A stretch of 64,000 nt of DNA from Carya illinoinensis (lineage: Eukaryota; Streptophyta; Magnoliopsida; Fagales; Juglandaceae). The DNA lies in assembly GCF_018687715.1 (NCBI RefSeq), contig NC_056759.1, positions 29,388,385 to 29,452,384 on the forward strand. Reading direction: 5' to 3'. This document shows positions 10,738 through 21,731 of this stretch, in pieces. Each line of letters opens with the position of its first letter. Position 1 is the first letter of the stretch. Both the position numbers and the translations under genes were made by a program. The notes beneath the pieces are model-generated. The model was not told the DNA's origin and did not search any database. It worked only from the letters and a program-made list of their open reading frames with translations.

Positions 10738-13700
10738 TTTCTTTCCTCCCAAACACCAAGTGCAGATATATGCCTGTTTGCAACCAAAATACGAAACTAG
10801 CAAAATAAGTTGCAGGTGGATCAGAATATCGGCAATACCAAAGTTTTCATAAGTCATTGAAGGTTCAAATAAATCATTAAATCTTCTAATTGGCATTCAT
10901 ATGACAGGAATATCTGTTATGTAACAATCTCTCCTAAAGTTTATTCTGCAGTTCCCAAAATGATATTGCATCTTAAAAGTATTACATTCCTCCTCAAGTT
11001 TATCATACTACTAGCTGAATAGCATGTGCAAGGCATGAAAAATAAAAAATACAGTAAAAACCTAGAATTTGTTCTTCGTTCAATATTTCATGTTCAACCT
11101 ACATATATATTTTGACTAGTCTAATTCAACATCCAAACTAAAAGATTTGATTATTTAGTTCTTTCATAATTTTATGAGTCCATCCTTAAAGCTGAACAGT
11201 AATTTAATTTGGACCATGTTTTCAACTATGGAGTACAACATGTACAAAGTCCATTTAAAACACAAATAGATCCAAGTAAAATTATGCAGATTGTACCAGA
11301 TAGACATTTCAAAAGTTAGCCATGTTTAAAACATATATCAACTAAGAATTACACAAAGGCAGCACATAAGAGAAGACAACGCAGGAGAGAAATAAATGTA
11401 AAATGGTACACCTAAAAAGATGATAAAAAAAGACCACACAAACACCAAATTTTGGCAATCAGAAAAAAGACTCAAGAATCAACATCCATGATTCTGTTTC
11501 ACGCCTGAAAAGAACAATAAGGAGAAGAAAAAGCAGGAGACATCTAAACCACAACGGGGAAAAAAAAAACTATATATGCTACATTTATTTGTAATCCATA
11601 AATGAAATGATATGTGAAAACTGAACACGAAAAGAAGGGAATCAAACCTGGACAGTTAAATAAAAAAGGCACAGGAAAATCCAGGGGAAAATTCCACAGC
11701 ACAAACCTGTCCGAAAATGGGAAATATTATTCAGCTATAAAAAGATGAAAAATTCTATTCATAAGCCTCATACACCACACACCACTCTTTTTGTTATTCT
11801 TTTAATTTCTTTTCTCTTATCAAATGTGTGGTATATGGATGATTAGCAGAAGAATTCAATTATTTTAAGAAGAATAAAACTAAATAAAATTTAAAAAAAA
11901 AAAACTTTAAAAAAAGATACCACAGAATCATTTAACAAAAATTCAACCGTTGCAAAATATTCAATAAGGAAACGGTTGGATGGACAGAGGGTGAAACAGA
12001 GAGAGCAGGTAAACAACAGAAAAGAAATGCAATTGGCAAGAATAAAATGCAATGTTTATCTTTCATAACTCTATAAATAAAATTTTATTTCGGGGAACCA
12101 AAAGTGCTCTAATGAACTTCAATATTTTCCTGCACACAGAATTATTAGCGGTTTATGTATCCCCAGTGCACCATCATCATCAATGACAAAATAAAAAACG
12201 GTATCAAAAATAATGCAGAGAGAAAACAAAAATTTTCTGCCAAGACCCGAATTATCTTTGAATTGCTTTCCAGCCTATTTTCTGATTAGATGTTTTCTAT
12301 GCATATTGGTGTATTGCTTGACCAGCCATGTGCAACAGAATTATTGGAGCAAATCCCATGATTATATTAGTGTATAAATAGAAAGTTGGTTTCTTTTTAC
12401 CTCTTCAACAAGATTTGTATCAGCATATAAACAACAGAGACTTGTTATGCTATCTAAGTCAGAAAGGTTCCACCCTGAAGTGCTATTTCTCTTCTTCTTC
12501 GTTTTAAGTAAAAAGTGCTATTTAAGTTTTAAATATGGGATTGATTTTTGTCGAGGAATAAGTTCTAGGGCTGTGTAACGTGAGCACCTTTGTAGGAAGA
12601 ACAATTTTTATATATATGCATAGTCAACCGATGGATATAGAAAATAAACATGCAAAACATAGAACAATAACTATAGTGGTCAATAGAGTCCATTTTTCCT
12701 ACATAGTCGGTTGATCCCAAACGGCTTTCGAATTGACACTGTCCAAACTTTCTTCGGCCACTACCCTCACCCTACCCCAATTTCTTTCTATTTTTCTTCT
12801 TGCATTACTGTTTCTCAACCTAAATTGTCATCTTTGTCCTTGCTTTCCATAATTATAATTCGTATACCCTAAACCTATGTTAACCATGTCACCTCGAAAG
12901 AATGATATCCTTTAGGAATATAATTAGAAGCTACACACACTCAGGAAGCTCATTTATTTTGCAGCTGCGATGTGAAAAAACACATACAGAAAGTTTGGAA
13001 TAGGATATCTAGTCATCCCAAATTTGTAGAATAACCATGTGGAATGGCTCATATAATCCTCTTTAACTAACCAATGGTTATCTTCTTGATATATATAAAT
13101 ATTTGCGAAATTAACAAAACCAATAATCATAAGCAACCCTTTTTCAAAAATGGCAAGAAGAAGAAAAAGTCAGAAGGGAAAGGGGAAAAAAAAAAAAAAA
13201 ACCACTAACCCTCCCTCATCGATATTTTTTAAAAGTTTCTATTTTTATTTTTATCTTTAAAAGGAGGACCCTAAACATCTACTGAAGGTGCAATTTTGGT
13301 GGACTCTGTCAAGAAGCAAGCAGAGGGATGCTGGAATATGTTCAGAAGTAACCTAGGTTGTTCTATGCGGCAAAAGTTGTGGATTGCTATCGGCAAATCA
13401 CCAAAGGCCAAACTTAAAGAAGGGCGCATTTACAGCTGAAGAAAAACGGCTGGTCATTGAACTCCATGTCAAGAAAGGGTAGCGAATGGGCACGGATGGC
13501 AGCGCATCTAAGTATATATTTTGTTTCTCTTGTTTTGCATATGGTATAATCGTTTTCGGTTGTAATCCCACTAATGAGCCTATTTGCTCTCACCCTCTAA
13601 ACATTTAACAGCAGGAACCCAAAAATGCCACCTCGCTTATTTCAAGGACACAGGAATAAAAACCCAAATCAAGAATCGATAGAGGAGCTTGCAAAAAAAA

Positions 13701-14470
13701 AAAAAAAATCAAACACCCTCCAAAACTAAACCAGTAGAACTGTTTGACGCTTTCCCTAAACATCCCAAGCATGAAACATTGCACATATACCTATACCTAT
13801 CATCCCAAAACAATACCAATTGCATTTCATGCATGCCTTTATCACGGGAATAATTTTTTTTAACAATGTAGCAACAAATTTCAGGGGGGGAAATCACTGA
13901 ATAAGCAATTTACCAACCTCAGCAATCAAATGAAACGAATAAAAATCTTTAAAAAGAAAGAATCAAGCATACATGACGCGGAAACGGACTCAACAGAAAC
14001 TACAGAGTATCCACATAAGCCTATAACCCCCTATGATGACAAAGGAGAAAGAAGAGGCAAAAAACGCAAAAAATCTGAAATTAGAATTCCACCATGAAAT
14101 CAAGAACGACACATATAAACTCAGAGACCGCAGCCACGGAAAAAATACAAGAAGACACAACATATACAAAAACCCGAAAGGAGAGAAGCACATACAACAC
14201 AGAACGGCTGAGGAGTAGAAGACGTCCAACCCCAGAATGGCGGAACCCGAGCCAAGGATTGAAGCCAAAGACAAATCCTTTATACCAACCACATGTGAAG
14301 GCAACAAAAACCACAGAATCTCTCTCCGTACCAAAGAAAATCAGCCAGCCAACAAAAAGAGTCAAGCACAGAGAACTAATTTCGCTGCAAAAGTTGGTCG
14401 AAGATTGAGAGAGAGAGAGAGAGGGAGAGGGGGTCAGAAATTAAAAGTTAGTTTCGGAAGGAGCCGTTAA
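10738..14470 (-). other. Presumed 5' UTR and 5' intron of the coiled-coil gene
   Basis: No protein-coding exon is visible. A splice acceptor at 10773/10774 implies an upstream non-coding exon. The best candidate is around 14.0-14.47 kb: read on the minus strand it has a CT-rich leader (microsatellite near 14408-14428), then a less AT-rich stretch with TGGTATAAAGG. A CAG/GTTTGATT donor-like site near 11649 suggests a possible middle exon. The interval also holds poly(A) runs (13187 and 13694) and the MYB pseudogene. The exact exon structure needs transcript data. Confidence 0.4.
13260..13510 (+). pseudogene. GAMYB-like R2R3-MYB pseudogene fragment
   Basis: Reading across frameshifts gives a decayed R2R3 MYB DNA-binding domain of the GAMYB/MYB33 type. 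The R2 start (KGGP, stop, TSTEGAILVDSVKK) has TAA at 13272-13274 in place of the first Trp. A degraded helix region follows (GCWNMF). R3 then reads LKKGAFTAEEKRLVIELHVK, and after a further shift SEWARMAAHL. R2 and R3 are contiguous, with no intron visible. Homology stops at about 13510, before the rest of R3. It is non-functional. It lies antisense within the presumed 5' intron of the coiled-coil gene. Confidence 0.75.
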
Positions 14471-14989
14471 GAGAGAGGCTTTTGGATTTGAAATTGAGTG
14501 TCCTTGACGGAGTTTTGACTGCGAGATGATGCTAGTCATTGACGACGTTAGTCTTGGATACTTCGGCCATCATCTTTAATTAACTTTAGCAAAAAAACAG
14601 AAAAACTAGCCGTTAGGGATCAAGGTATTGGTTGGGCTAAGAGCCTAAGGTGAATCCCGGTTGAAGTTTGTCCAAATAAGTGGGTCGGGCTCTCAATCCA
14701 GCCCATCCCCGAATTTGTCTCTACCTACCCAAGTTAAATTGAATTTTGATGGGCCCCATTTTGAGATTTTGTGGTTGTTGGTGTGGGGACTATTCTAAGA
14801 AATGATACGGGTCTTATTTTATTTGCTTTAAGTAGGAAGGAAATGGAGATTTTTTTTTTTTTTTTACTGTGGATGACATAGAAGCTTTAGTTGCTTTGAA
14901 AGGTTTACAATGATTTTACATTTTGTTTATTCTTGTTCAATATTGAAAATAGATTCTTTGCTAGTTATTGAAGTTATAAAGTCTGAGAC
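14471..14989. other. Promoter-side intergenic DNA
   Basis: No gene seen. It is the likely upstream region of the minus-strand coiled-coil gene (candidate transcription start near 14.45 kb). A T-run is at 14851-14866. Confidence 0.4.
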
Positions 14990-15175
14990 TCGGATTAGTT
15001 ACATAAAATTAAAAATTTTATCTCAATTTATCGTTACAATTTTTTTAAATCTTCATATAAAATATAATAAACAATTTAACTTTTTTAAATTCTAATACAA
15101 AATTAATATTATAACATATTTTATTTATTATTATTTAAAACATTTTATTTTATTTGTGTAACCAAACGAAACCTC
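14990..15175. mobile_element. MITE family A, copy 2
   Basis: Decayed element in the opposite orientation to copy 1. It contains the family's CAATTTAACTTTTTTAAATT block and ends GTAACCAAACGAAACCTC, which matches the TIR of copy 1 imperfectly. Left end GGATTAGTTACATAA. Boundaries are approximate. Confidence 0.5.
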
Positions 15176-15979
15176 AAAAACCTAATATTTAGCGTCTCCT
15201 AAAATCTTTTTCATAATATGAGGTTATTCATGTGAGAAGGCAGGGTAATGAAGCAGCACATCTTTTTCGGAAGATACCGACATATATATTATATATATAC
15301 ACATACACAATAGTATCATATCCTTATATCATTCTACTATCTTATCATCATCCCAATCTATTAATACAGCAATGTCGAAATAAAAATTCAAGAGTTATAA
15401 GAAGATAAAGATGTAGTCTCTAGTGGCACTCTCGACTCATAGGTGCATAGATTATGGGAAGAAATGTGTTTCAATAAGTTAATCTTTGAAACTTTGTATT
15501 ATTGATAATTTGATGTAAGAAAATGGTAGAAAAGGAAATGGAAGCGTTTGGATATAGAGAAAGAAGAAGGTTGCTAGTTAGGTTTCATTCTTATGGAAAC
15601 CTGCTTGGGCCATTGACCTTCGGGTCAACTGATAACTACCCGGATCTTTAGGGACCACGGGCTTTCTCAAGATTGGGCTAAAATACCCGATTTCTAATCA
15701 ACTCACTTCGCATCGTTTGTCTTTTCTGTTTGATTTCTTCTCTCCCACTTTTTTCACAGCTTACTACGAAAAACAGAGAATTAAAGGGAAAAAGAAATAA
15801 AAATAGATCGAAGAGTATAGAAAATTGAAAAAATAAATAAAAAGAGGAAACATCAGCTCTTCGAAATTTGAATCCAATTTGCGAGTTATCCTTCTCTTTT
15901 TTTTAGTGTCCCTTACCGTTCTTAGTATATTTATTGCAGATATCTCAATATATTGTTCTTAACACATATATTAGTCTAG
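15176..15979. other. Intergenic DNA, no gene seen
   Basis: AT-rich with a short TA-rich run near 15280-15305. I find no coding or RNA gene signal. Confidence 0.5.
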
Positions 15980-16168
15980 TCTGGTTTAGATTGAGAGGGC
16001 TTTTCAATTTAATCATTATAATTTTTTTAAATTTTTACCTAAAATATAATAAAAAATTCAACTTTTTAAAATCTTAAAATAATAATAATATTAAAAATTA
16101 ATATTTTAATAATATTTTATTTAACTTTCAATTTTATCTGATCATCTCAACTCACTATTCAAACCTAA
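15980..16168. mobile_element. MITE family A, copy 3
   Basis: The best preserved of the reverse-oriented copies. Left end TGGTTTAGATTGAGAGG, right end CATCTCAACTCACTATTCAA followed by ACCTAA, and the internal AATTCAACTTTTTAAAATCT block typical of the family. About 190 bp, non-coding. Confidence 0.6.
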
Positions 16169-16470
16169 CTTTATTCTTTATACTTCTTTGAGTTCTTGTT
16201 CTTAAAATATTTACTATAGAAGAATCTTGTAAATGTTATTCTGCAAACTTTGTGTACCTCTAGAGATGAAAACCCAAATTGCAACCCAGCAAACGACTCG
16301 TTCACCTCTGAACCTCTCTATGATCATCTTAACAAAAGAACCTCTTATATATCATATATGCTAGCTTCAAAATGAAACTCTAGGTTTTTTGTTTTTTCCC
16401 CTGGTTTTGATACAAGGAAAATAACGAATGAGAGTGTACCTTATTGAAATTCTCGTATCGTGATCCCTGC

Positions 16471-16487
16471 TCTGATACCAATTGTTA
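16471..16487 (-). other. tRNA-iMet PBS-like site of a lost LTR element
   Basis: The complement reads TTGGTATCAGAGCAGG, the usual copia-type primer-binding site. On the minus strand it is preceded by ...TCTTTAACAA, as at an LTR end. The presumed LTR would extend right from about 16485. No gag or pol is recognisable to the left. Probably a fragment of a retroelement. Confidence 0.4.
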
Positions 16488-17126
16488 AAGATCCAATTAT
16501 TAATTCAAAAACTCTAAAACTATCAAATACTAATTTGGTTAAACGTTTGACCTTCAAGATCATAACAGTTTTATTATCATTAGGTTGATCTCATGAAATC
16601 TAGTGTATTTACCATATTTGCAATTTTTTTATCCAGCTTCAATCTAGACTTTACCCAACATGTTTTTAACTCAATTGAACTAAGTTTTGTTATAGGACTA
16701 TGCCAAGTGCTAACATATTGTTTTTTTACATCAACAATTAATTCTATCTTCTTTCATGGCATTAGATCAACTTCTATGGCTAATTTCTTCCTAATTTATT
16801 GGTCTCTCATGATTTTTTTTTTCTAAAAACATCTAAATATTATCTTTTTTGCAATGTGGAGTGACTTTCCATGCCATACTTCTGTCAAGTAAGTATTACT
16901 ATATATTTTTTTATTATTATAGTGCCATTTTCGAACATATTATTTACTTTATTTATTATTATTATTTTTTTTTAGAAAGCTAGCAGTATTTTTATTTCTA
17001 TTCTCTCATGTGAGTGGAATGTGTGCATGGGGTCATAGAACATAATAATATATATTTGTGATAGTTGTTCATGCTTATTTTCTCAAAAAGCATTCCACCA
17101 AAAGCATAATTAAAGATGAGCAATGT
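16488..17126. other. AT-rich DNA, possible LTR remnant
   Basis: Very AT-rich with T-runs. It may include the degraded LTR that belongs to the PBS at 16471. The open frame 16593-16826 encodes a hydrophobic peptide of no recognisable family and is not called as a gene. Confidence 0.35.
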
Positions 17127-17256
17127 TATATACAGTCACTTTTACGTATTCTCTACGCACTCCACTGATATGATTGGCTGGATTAATTTTTTTTTAATAT
17201 CCAACCAATCATATCACTGGAGTGCACAAAAAAGTACACAAAAGTGACTGTATATA
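17127..17256. mobile_element. Hairpin MITE family B, copy 1
   Basis: A near-perfect long inverted repeat. The left arm TATACAGTCACTTTT...CACTCCACTGATATGATTGG pairs with the right arm CCAATCATATCACTGGAGTG...AAAAGTGACTGTATA. Only a short AT loop lies between the arms. About 130 bp in all. If transcribed it would fold into a single hairpin with a stem of roughly 55-60 bp. Non-coding. Confidence 0.8.
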
Positions 17257-17272
17257 GAATTTTTTATTAAAG

Positions 17273-17304
<32 letters not shown>

Positions 17305-17587
17305 TAGATTCCATTGAAAAAGAGATGAAAGCAAACGTAAAAAGATCTTCAAAAAGGAAAATTGAACAAAAGGAAAAGAAGGATGCGGAAAATCTGTTGC
17401 ACTAGGGATTTTTTCCACATTCTGTGTGGTGTTTGGACTGCATGCACGTTCGTCTCTCACCCCTCTTAATATTCTCTTCTTCCTTATGCTTCAAGCAACG
17501 TTAGTTATTCTTCTCATCAAAGATTCTGAAAACTAAAATGTATTTCGCACCTTATCTACTTAGTATAATTTAATTTAATAAAAATTT
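17257..17587. other. Spacer between two hairpin MITEs
   Basis: Holds a (TA)n run at about 17272-17297 and a short minus-strand ORF (17209-17460) without recognisable homology. No gene seen. Confidence 0.45.
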
Positions 17588-17727
17588 TATATATAATCAT
17601 TTTTACGTATTCATTACACATTTCATTATATATGATTGATTGTATAATTTTTTAATATAAAATTATTAATTTGACAAATCACATCAATAAAATACATAAA
17701 AAGTACGTAAAAATAACTATATGTATA
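17588..17727. mobile_element. Hairpin MITE family B, copy 2
   Basis: A more diverged copy of the 17127 element, with left arm TAATCATTTTTACGTATTCA and right arm AAGTACGTAAAAATAACTAT. It keeps the inverted-repeat layout with an AT loop. The two copies are about 330 bp apart. Confidence 0.6.
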
Positions 17728-18565
17728 AGAATTCTTAATTTAATTTATGGTTGAAGCATTTTTCTTAAAGATAATTACCCTTTTTGTTTATAAATTCAAA
17801 TTACTTATGTACCCTTTTTTCTTTTTTCATATACTATCAAGTATTACTCAATATTATCAAGAATTTGATGGGATAAGACTCAATTTTTTAAATAAAAAAT
17901 GTAGATTAAAAACTCTTTTAAAGATGTTTCTGAATAACTCATTAATATTCATAAACATGTTTTAAAAAAGATCTTGAACAGTAATTGAGCCGTAATTCAA
18001 AGAGCAAAGAAGCATTTTCCATGTGAACAATGGGCGAGTTTTTAATTGATTAAAGCATATCATGGTTTTAAGTGCCCTTTTTTTTTTTCTTTTTTTAAGA
18101 ATTATGTGCATTTTTCATTTTATCCATAGAATTAAATTCCTTACCTTTTCCGTCCGGGTGAGTTTGGAAGCCCTCCTCTCCTCCATAAGGTGAGGGAAGA
18201 AATCTCTCATTTAGATAAAGTGTTATCTTTAAGACGATTATTTGTAAAGAATTATAAAAATTAAGATTATATCAATCATAAAAAAAATTATGTATTGAAA
18301 GAATTTTAATTATGAATAATTAGCTTGTAATTGTATTTGATCACAACTGTAATTCATGAATTAAATCTATTTCTTAAAAAAGAAAATAGCAATGCTCCTC
18401 TTTAATTTGAGTTTATTAATAATTTAAGTGACTTCTTATTTTAATTATTTAAATCAAAAAAATCACTTAGAATGGTAAATACAATGATGTGATTAGAATA
18501 TCAAAAGTCAAAACAATATTTTTGTAAGAATTAATAATATTATTTTTTTTAAAACGAATTAAGAA
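17728..18565. other. AT-rich intergenic DNA, no gene seen
   Basis: No coding signal. The small open frame 17747-17965 is AT-driven and unlike any family I know. Confidence 0.5.
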
Positions 18566-18672
18566 TTGGTTTGGTTATACGATTTAGATATAATAAGATG
18601 AGGTATTTTATTAAAATTTAAATAAAATATTATTATAATATGATTTTTATTTTTAAAAATAAAATAAAAAAA
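18566..18672. mobile_element. MITE family A, copy 4 (partial)
   Basis: TTGGTTTGGTTATACGATTT followed by AGATATAATAAGATGAGG and the family AT-rich core, in the copy 1 orientation. The right end is missing or too degraded to place. Confidence 0.45.
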
Positions 18673-19018
18673 CTTATCACTAAAAGGGTCAGGGGGAGCA
18701 TGTGTAAGTGCAATTAGTTGTTAGAAATAAGGGGAAGATAACACAGAATAATGTTTTTCTTTTTAAGTCCAAATTCTCTCTTCTACTAATCCACACGTGT
18801 GACAGAGTGAGCGGCGCATACAAGCAATGATTGTGCAAGAGATGGCCACGCTAGCAGATTTGGACGGTAGCGATCCCCACTAATGGCCTAAAGACATCGG
18901 ATATATATAGAAATATTAACTGTCGCTCGATCTTAACCGTTGGCTTCCAAAAGTTAAAAACAACGTAAGAAAAAAACAAACAAATCAAATACGACAACTG
19001 AAGTCTTCTTCTAAGCTA

Positions 19019-19256
19019 CGGAATATATAAATATTTATATCTATGTATATAGAGAGAGAGACAGAGAGACAGAGAGTTCTTTTCAGTTGGTTTTTCTAGT
19101 GTTGGCGGAGAGGGGGAGAGTGAGACACAGAGAGAGACACGAGGGAGAGTGTTCGTTTTAGGGTTTCGAAGTTCGAACCCCTTTGTTGGTATCTGTCACT
19201 AAGCGATCTTGAGTTTTTTCACCCTCTCCGGCGATATTCTTTCTTCTTTTTTCACG
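19019..19256 (+). promoter_or_regulatory. Core promoter and 5' UTR exon of the unknown-function gene
   Basis: A TATA-like stretch (ATATATAAATATTTATA, about 19022-19038) is followed by a GA-rich leader (AGAGAGAGACAGAGAGAC). A good splice donor, TTCACG/GTAAAT, is at 19256/19257. This fits a non-coding first exon whose intron ends just before the ATG at 20391. Transcript support would be needed to fix the start. Confidence 0.5.
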
Positions 19257-20318
19257 GTAAATTTACCGTCTGATATAGCCAAAGAATTCCTTTTTTTATT
19301 TTTCCCCGGTCGAAGGACCGGTATTTTCCGGTGAGGGGTTTTGTAACTTTGTTGTCCTCAAGGTCGTCTTCAGAACTGTATTTGGTTGGTGGTGGGCCGG
19401 ACACTTTTACAGTGAAAGCCTGAGTTCAAATATAAAACCTTGCACGAGAGTAGTCCCAAGACTTCGGCGTCATATTCTTTCGTTTATCAAAGTACTTCAT
19501 TTACTTTTTTAGGGCGTAGGCAAGGTAGTTTTGGTTTGGTCCATTTTGATATTTTTGGAGATTGACTGACTCAGAGCTTCATTTTCATGGGGGTTTCCAT
19601 TTATGGAATGTTTTTGCTGAGATGTTTGGAGGAAGGGTCATGATCTAGGCTAAATTCAGTGAACTAGGTTTCTTTTTGTTTTTGTGTTTTTCATATGAAT
19701 CTTCAATTCTGGTAAAAAAGGATGGAGACTTTCGCACCCATTTAATCATGCTTTTGGTTTTGTGAAGCTTTGGCTTTTCTATATTTGACGATCGAGATTG
19801 ATGGGTGTTTTGGATTGGATTAAACTTCTCCCTTCTTTCATCTGTATCTATCAGGAATTCAATTATTACTTAAAATTGTGATCACTGCAACTCGCAGGCA
19901 CCACTTCCAATTCTTTTGCTCCCAAGTCTCTCTGGCTCTGTCTTCATTTTCCCACGAAGCTTTGCCATCAAAGAGGGCTCAGTTGATTCATCAATTTTTG
20001 TTTTTTTTTTTTTTTTTTTGGGTTTCTAGCGAGACTTAAGTTCAGTGAGCTGATTCTTTTCCCCTTCGTTTTTCAATATGACTGTTCGATTCTGGTGAAA
20101 ATTATTGTGTTTAAAGGAAAAAGAAGGAAACTTCTGATCCCATTTTATCATTCTTCAAGTTTTGTGAAGCTTTGGCTTTTCTATATCAACGATTGAGATT
20201 AATGGGTTTTATCTCTCTACTGACGAATTTGATCCTTGCCTAACGTAGTGGTTACTGCAACAGGCAGGCACCACTTCCGATTATTCCCAATTGTCTGAGG
20301 TTTCTCCTTATTTTCCAG
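19257..20318 (+). other. Presumed 5'-UTR intron
   Basis: Bounded by the donor at 19257 and the acceptor TCCTTATTTTCCAG at 20318, 72 bases before the start codon. It contains most of a diverged tandem duplication: about 19655-20010 and 20035-20360 share TTTTGTGAAGCTTTGGCTTT, GGCAGGCACCACTTCC-like and CATCAAAG-type blocks in the same order. The acceptor in use lies in the second copy. The corresponding position of the first copy reads CATTTTCCCACGAAG. Confidence 0.5.
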
Positions 20319-20390
20319 CAAATATTTGTCATCAAAGTTCTCGTTAATTTATAAAGAAAAAAGCTTTCTAACGATTGCTGGGCTCAAACT

Positions 20391-21731
20391 ATGGCAGTCT
20401 CTTTCCCCCGTTTTTCGTGGCGGTTGTGGGCTGGGAAAGAGAAAGAACCTGTCTCAAATGGGTCTTCCCTGAATTCTTCATTTGAGTGGGGTTTTGGTAC
20501 GAGGGAGACTGAGACGGTGAAGTTTCCGTCTGTGAAGGGAACGAAGATAGCCTCGTCGCAAAGGAAGGTTAAGAGGAAATGGCAGAGTAGGGAAGAAAGG
20601 AAAATTGATAGGGAGTTCGATGCGGAGTTGGTGCCTTCCGATGGTGTCTGTCTGTCAGGGTCTGAATCCGACGACCCAGACTGGTCCATTGGATGGTTTG
20701 AGCCTCATGGACCTGATTTTGAGAGTGATGATGGTTTAGCAGTGCTGGTTCCTAGCTACAGACCTGGTTGCAAGAAGGTGATGGAGGGCTCAAATAACCA
20801 TCTTTTCAGTGCCATCAAGAACCTCTCAAACGAGTTCTCTCCTGGTAAGAGCTATTACTTATGCTTAATTTTTTGCCACTTTTCTTCCGCTTTGTTGTGT
20901 TTGTATGGTGCACTAATATGAACTCCAATTAGAGATTAAAATGGACCCTTCCCCTGTTTTAAATAGCACACTTTGACTCATTTTAAACCATAATTTCAAT
21001 GGCATCAAAACAAGAGTACATATCCAAAGAGCGGTGAAATGTTTGTCTTGGAACTAGACAACTGTAATCTCTGGAGAGATACATCAACTGGTGTAGTACA
21101 CCCCAAGGGGACTGAATAGTGTCGTCTACTTTGGACCCTGCGGTAAGATATAGAATTGAAGAACAACACATACTGGATTGTTAACCAGAAGTTAGAGATT
21201 ACATGATTCACTTAATACAATCTCTCAACGTCTTGTAGCTCTATAGGTAAGAGCGTTGCTGCAGGTGGTTATCTCGTCCAGGACTCTGGCCGCACATTAC
21301 TGGATAAACCTTTCTGAGGCTGAATTCATGCATCTATCCATTGGCAGATGTAAGGAGAGGATTTGATTATTAGAGCTTTCTTAAATTTTAAACTAATTGT
21401 TGTTAAATTGGTTTAAAGATTTCATACACTTTTTTTATGCTTGCTGAAGAAGCTGATTGGGGTTCTTGCAAGGCTCCCAGTTTAACGAATGGTACACATT
21501 TAGCTTAGTTGCCAAACAATCTATTTTGCCCTTTTGTTGATGTTAATTACTTTTTTCTCATCCCAACTTTTTTTCTTGAATGATATATTCGAATGGTTTA
21601 ATGCGATTGCATTGCTTGCAGTAAATATCTGCCTCCATGATAAGTTTGTTTCTGAAATTTTGTTTGATTATGCAGAGGGCATGACACAGTTGCTTTCTGT
21701 TTTCCGAAATCCGAGATCTAGAAATGGCTGA
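20391..21731 (+). CDS. Small plant protein of unknown function (two coding exons)
   Basis: Exons 20391-20844 and 21676-21731 join in phase 1 (CCTG/GTAAGA donor, TTATGCAG acceptor) to give 169 residues. The protein has an aromatic/basic N-terminus (RFSWRLWAGKEKEP), a basic central stretch (KVKRKWQSREERKIDREFD) and an acidic Asp/Ser-rich segment (GSESDDPDWSIGWFEPHGPD). The C-terminus is short and encoded by exon 2, ending RNPRSRNG. The composition and WxxGWxEPHGPDFxSDD-like block resemble a small conserved plant-specific family that I cannot name with certainty. No domain, transit peptide or membrane segment is evident. Without splicing, exon 1 would read on into the intron to a stop at 20921, giving 176 residues. 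The spliced form is preferred because exon 2 stays open and the sites are canonical. Confidence 0.75.
21236..21310 (+). repeat. tRNA-derived SINE-like remnant
   Basis: TGTAGCTCTATAGGTAAGAG resembles the D-arm/box A of a tRNA. CCAGGACTCTGGCCGCAC, about 30 bases later, looks like a degraded box B region. The anticodon arm does not fold, so this is not a tRNA gene. It lies inside the intron of the unknown-function gene. Confidence 0.3.

Noticed and set aside
13990..14470. Overlapping ORFs on both strands of about 60-115 aa
   Set aside because: No family resemblance; the block fits a CT-rich untranslated first exon better.
20384..20689. Minus-strand ORF opposite the small gene
   Set aside because: Shadow frame of the plus-strand exon, which has splice sites and a protein-like composition.
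21236..21310. Possible tRNA gene
   Set aside because: A box A-like D-arm is present, but the anticodon arm and acceptor stem do not pair and box B is degraded; kept only as a SINE-like remnant.
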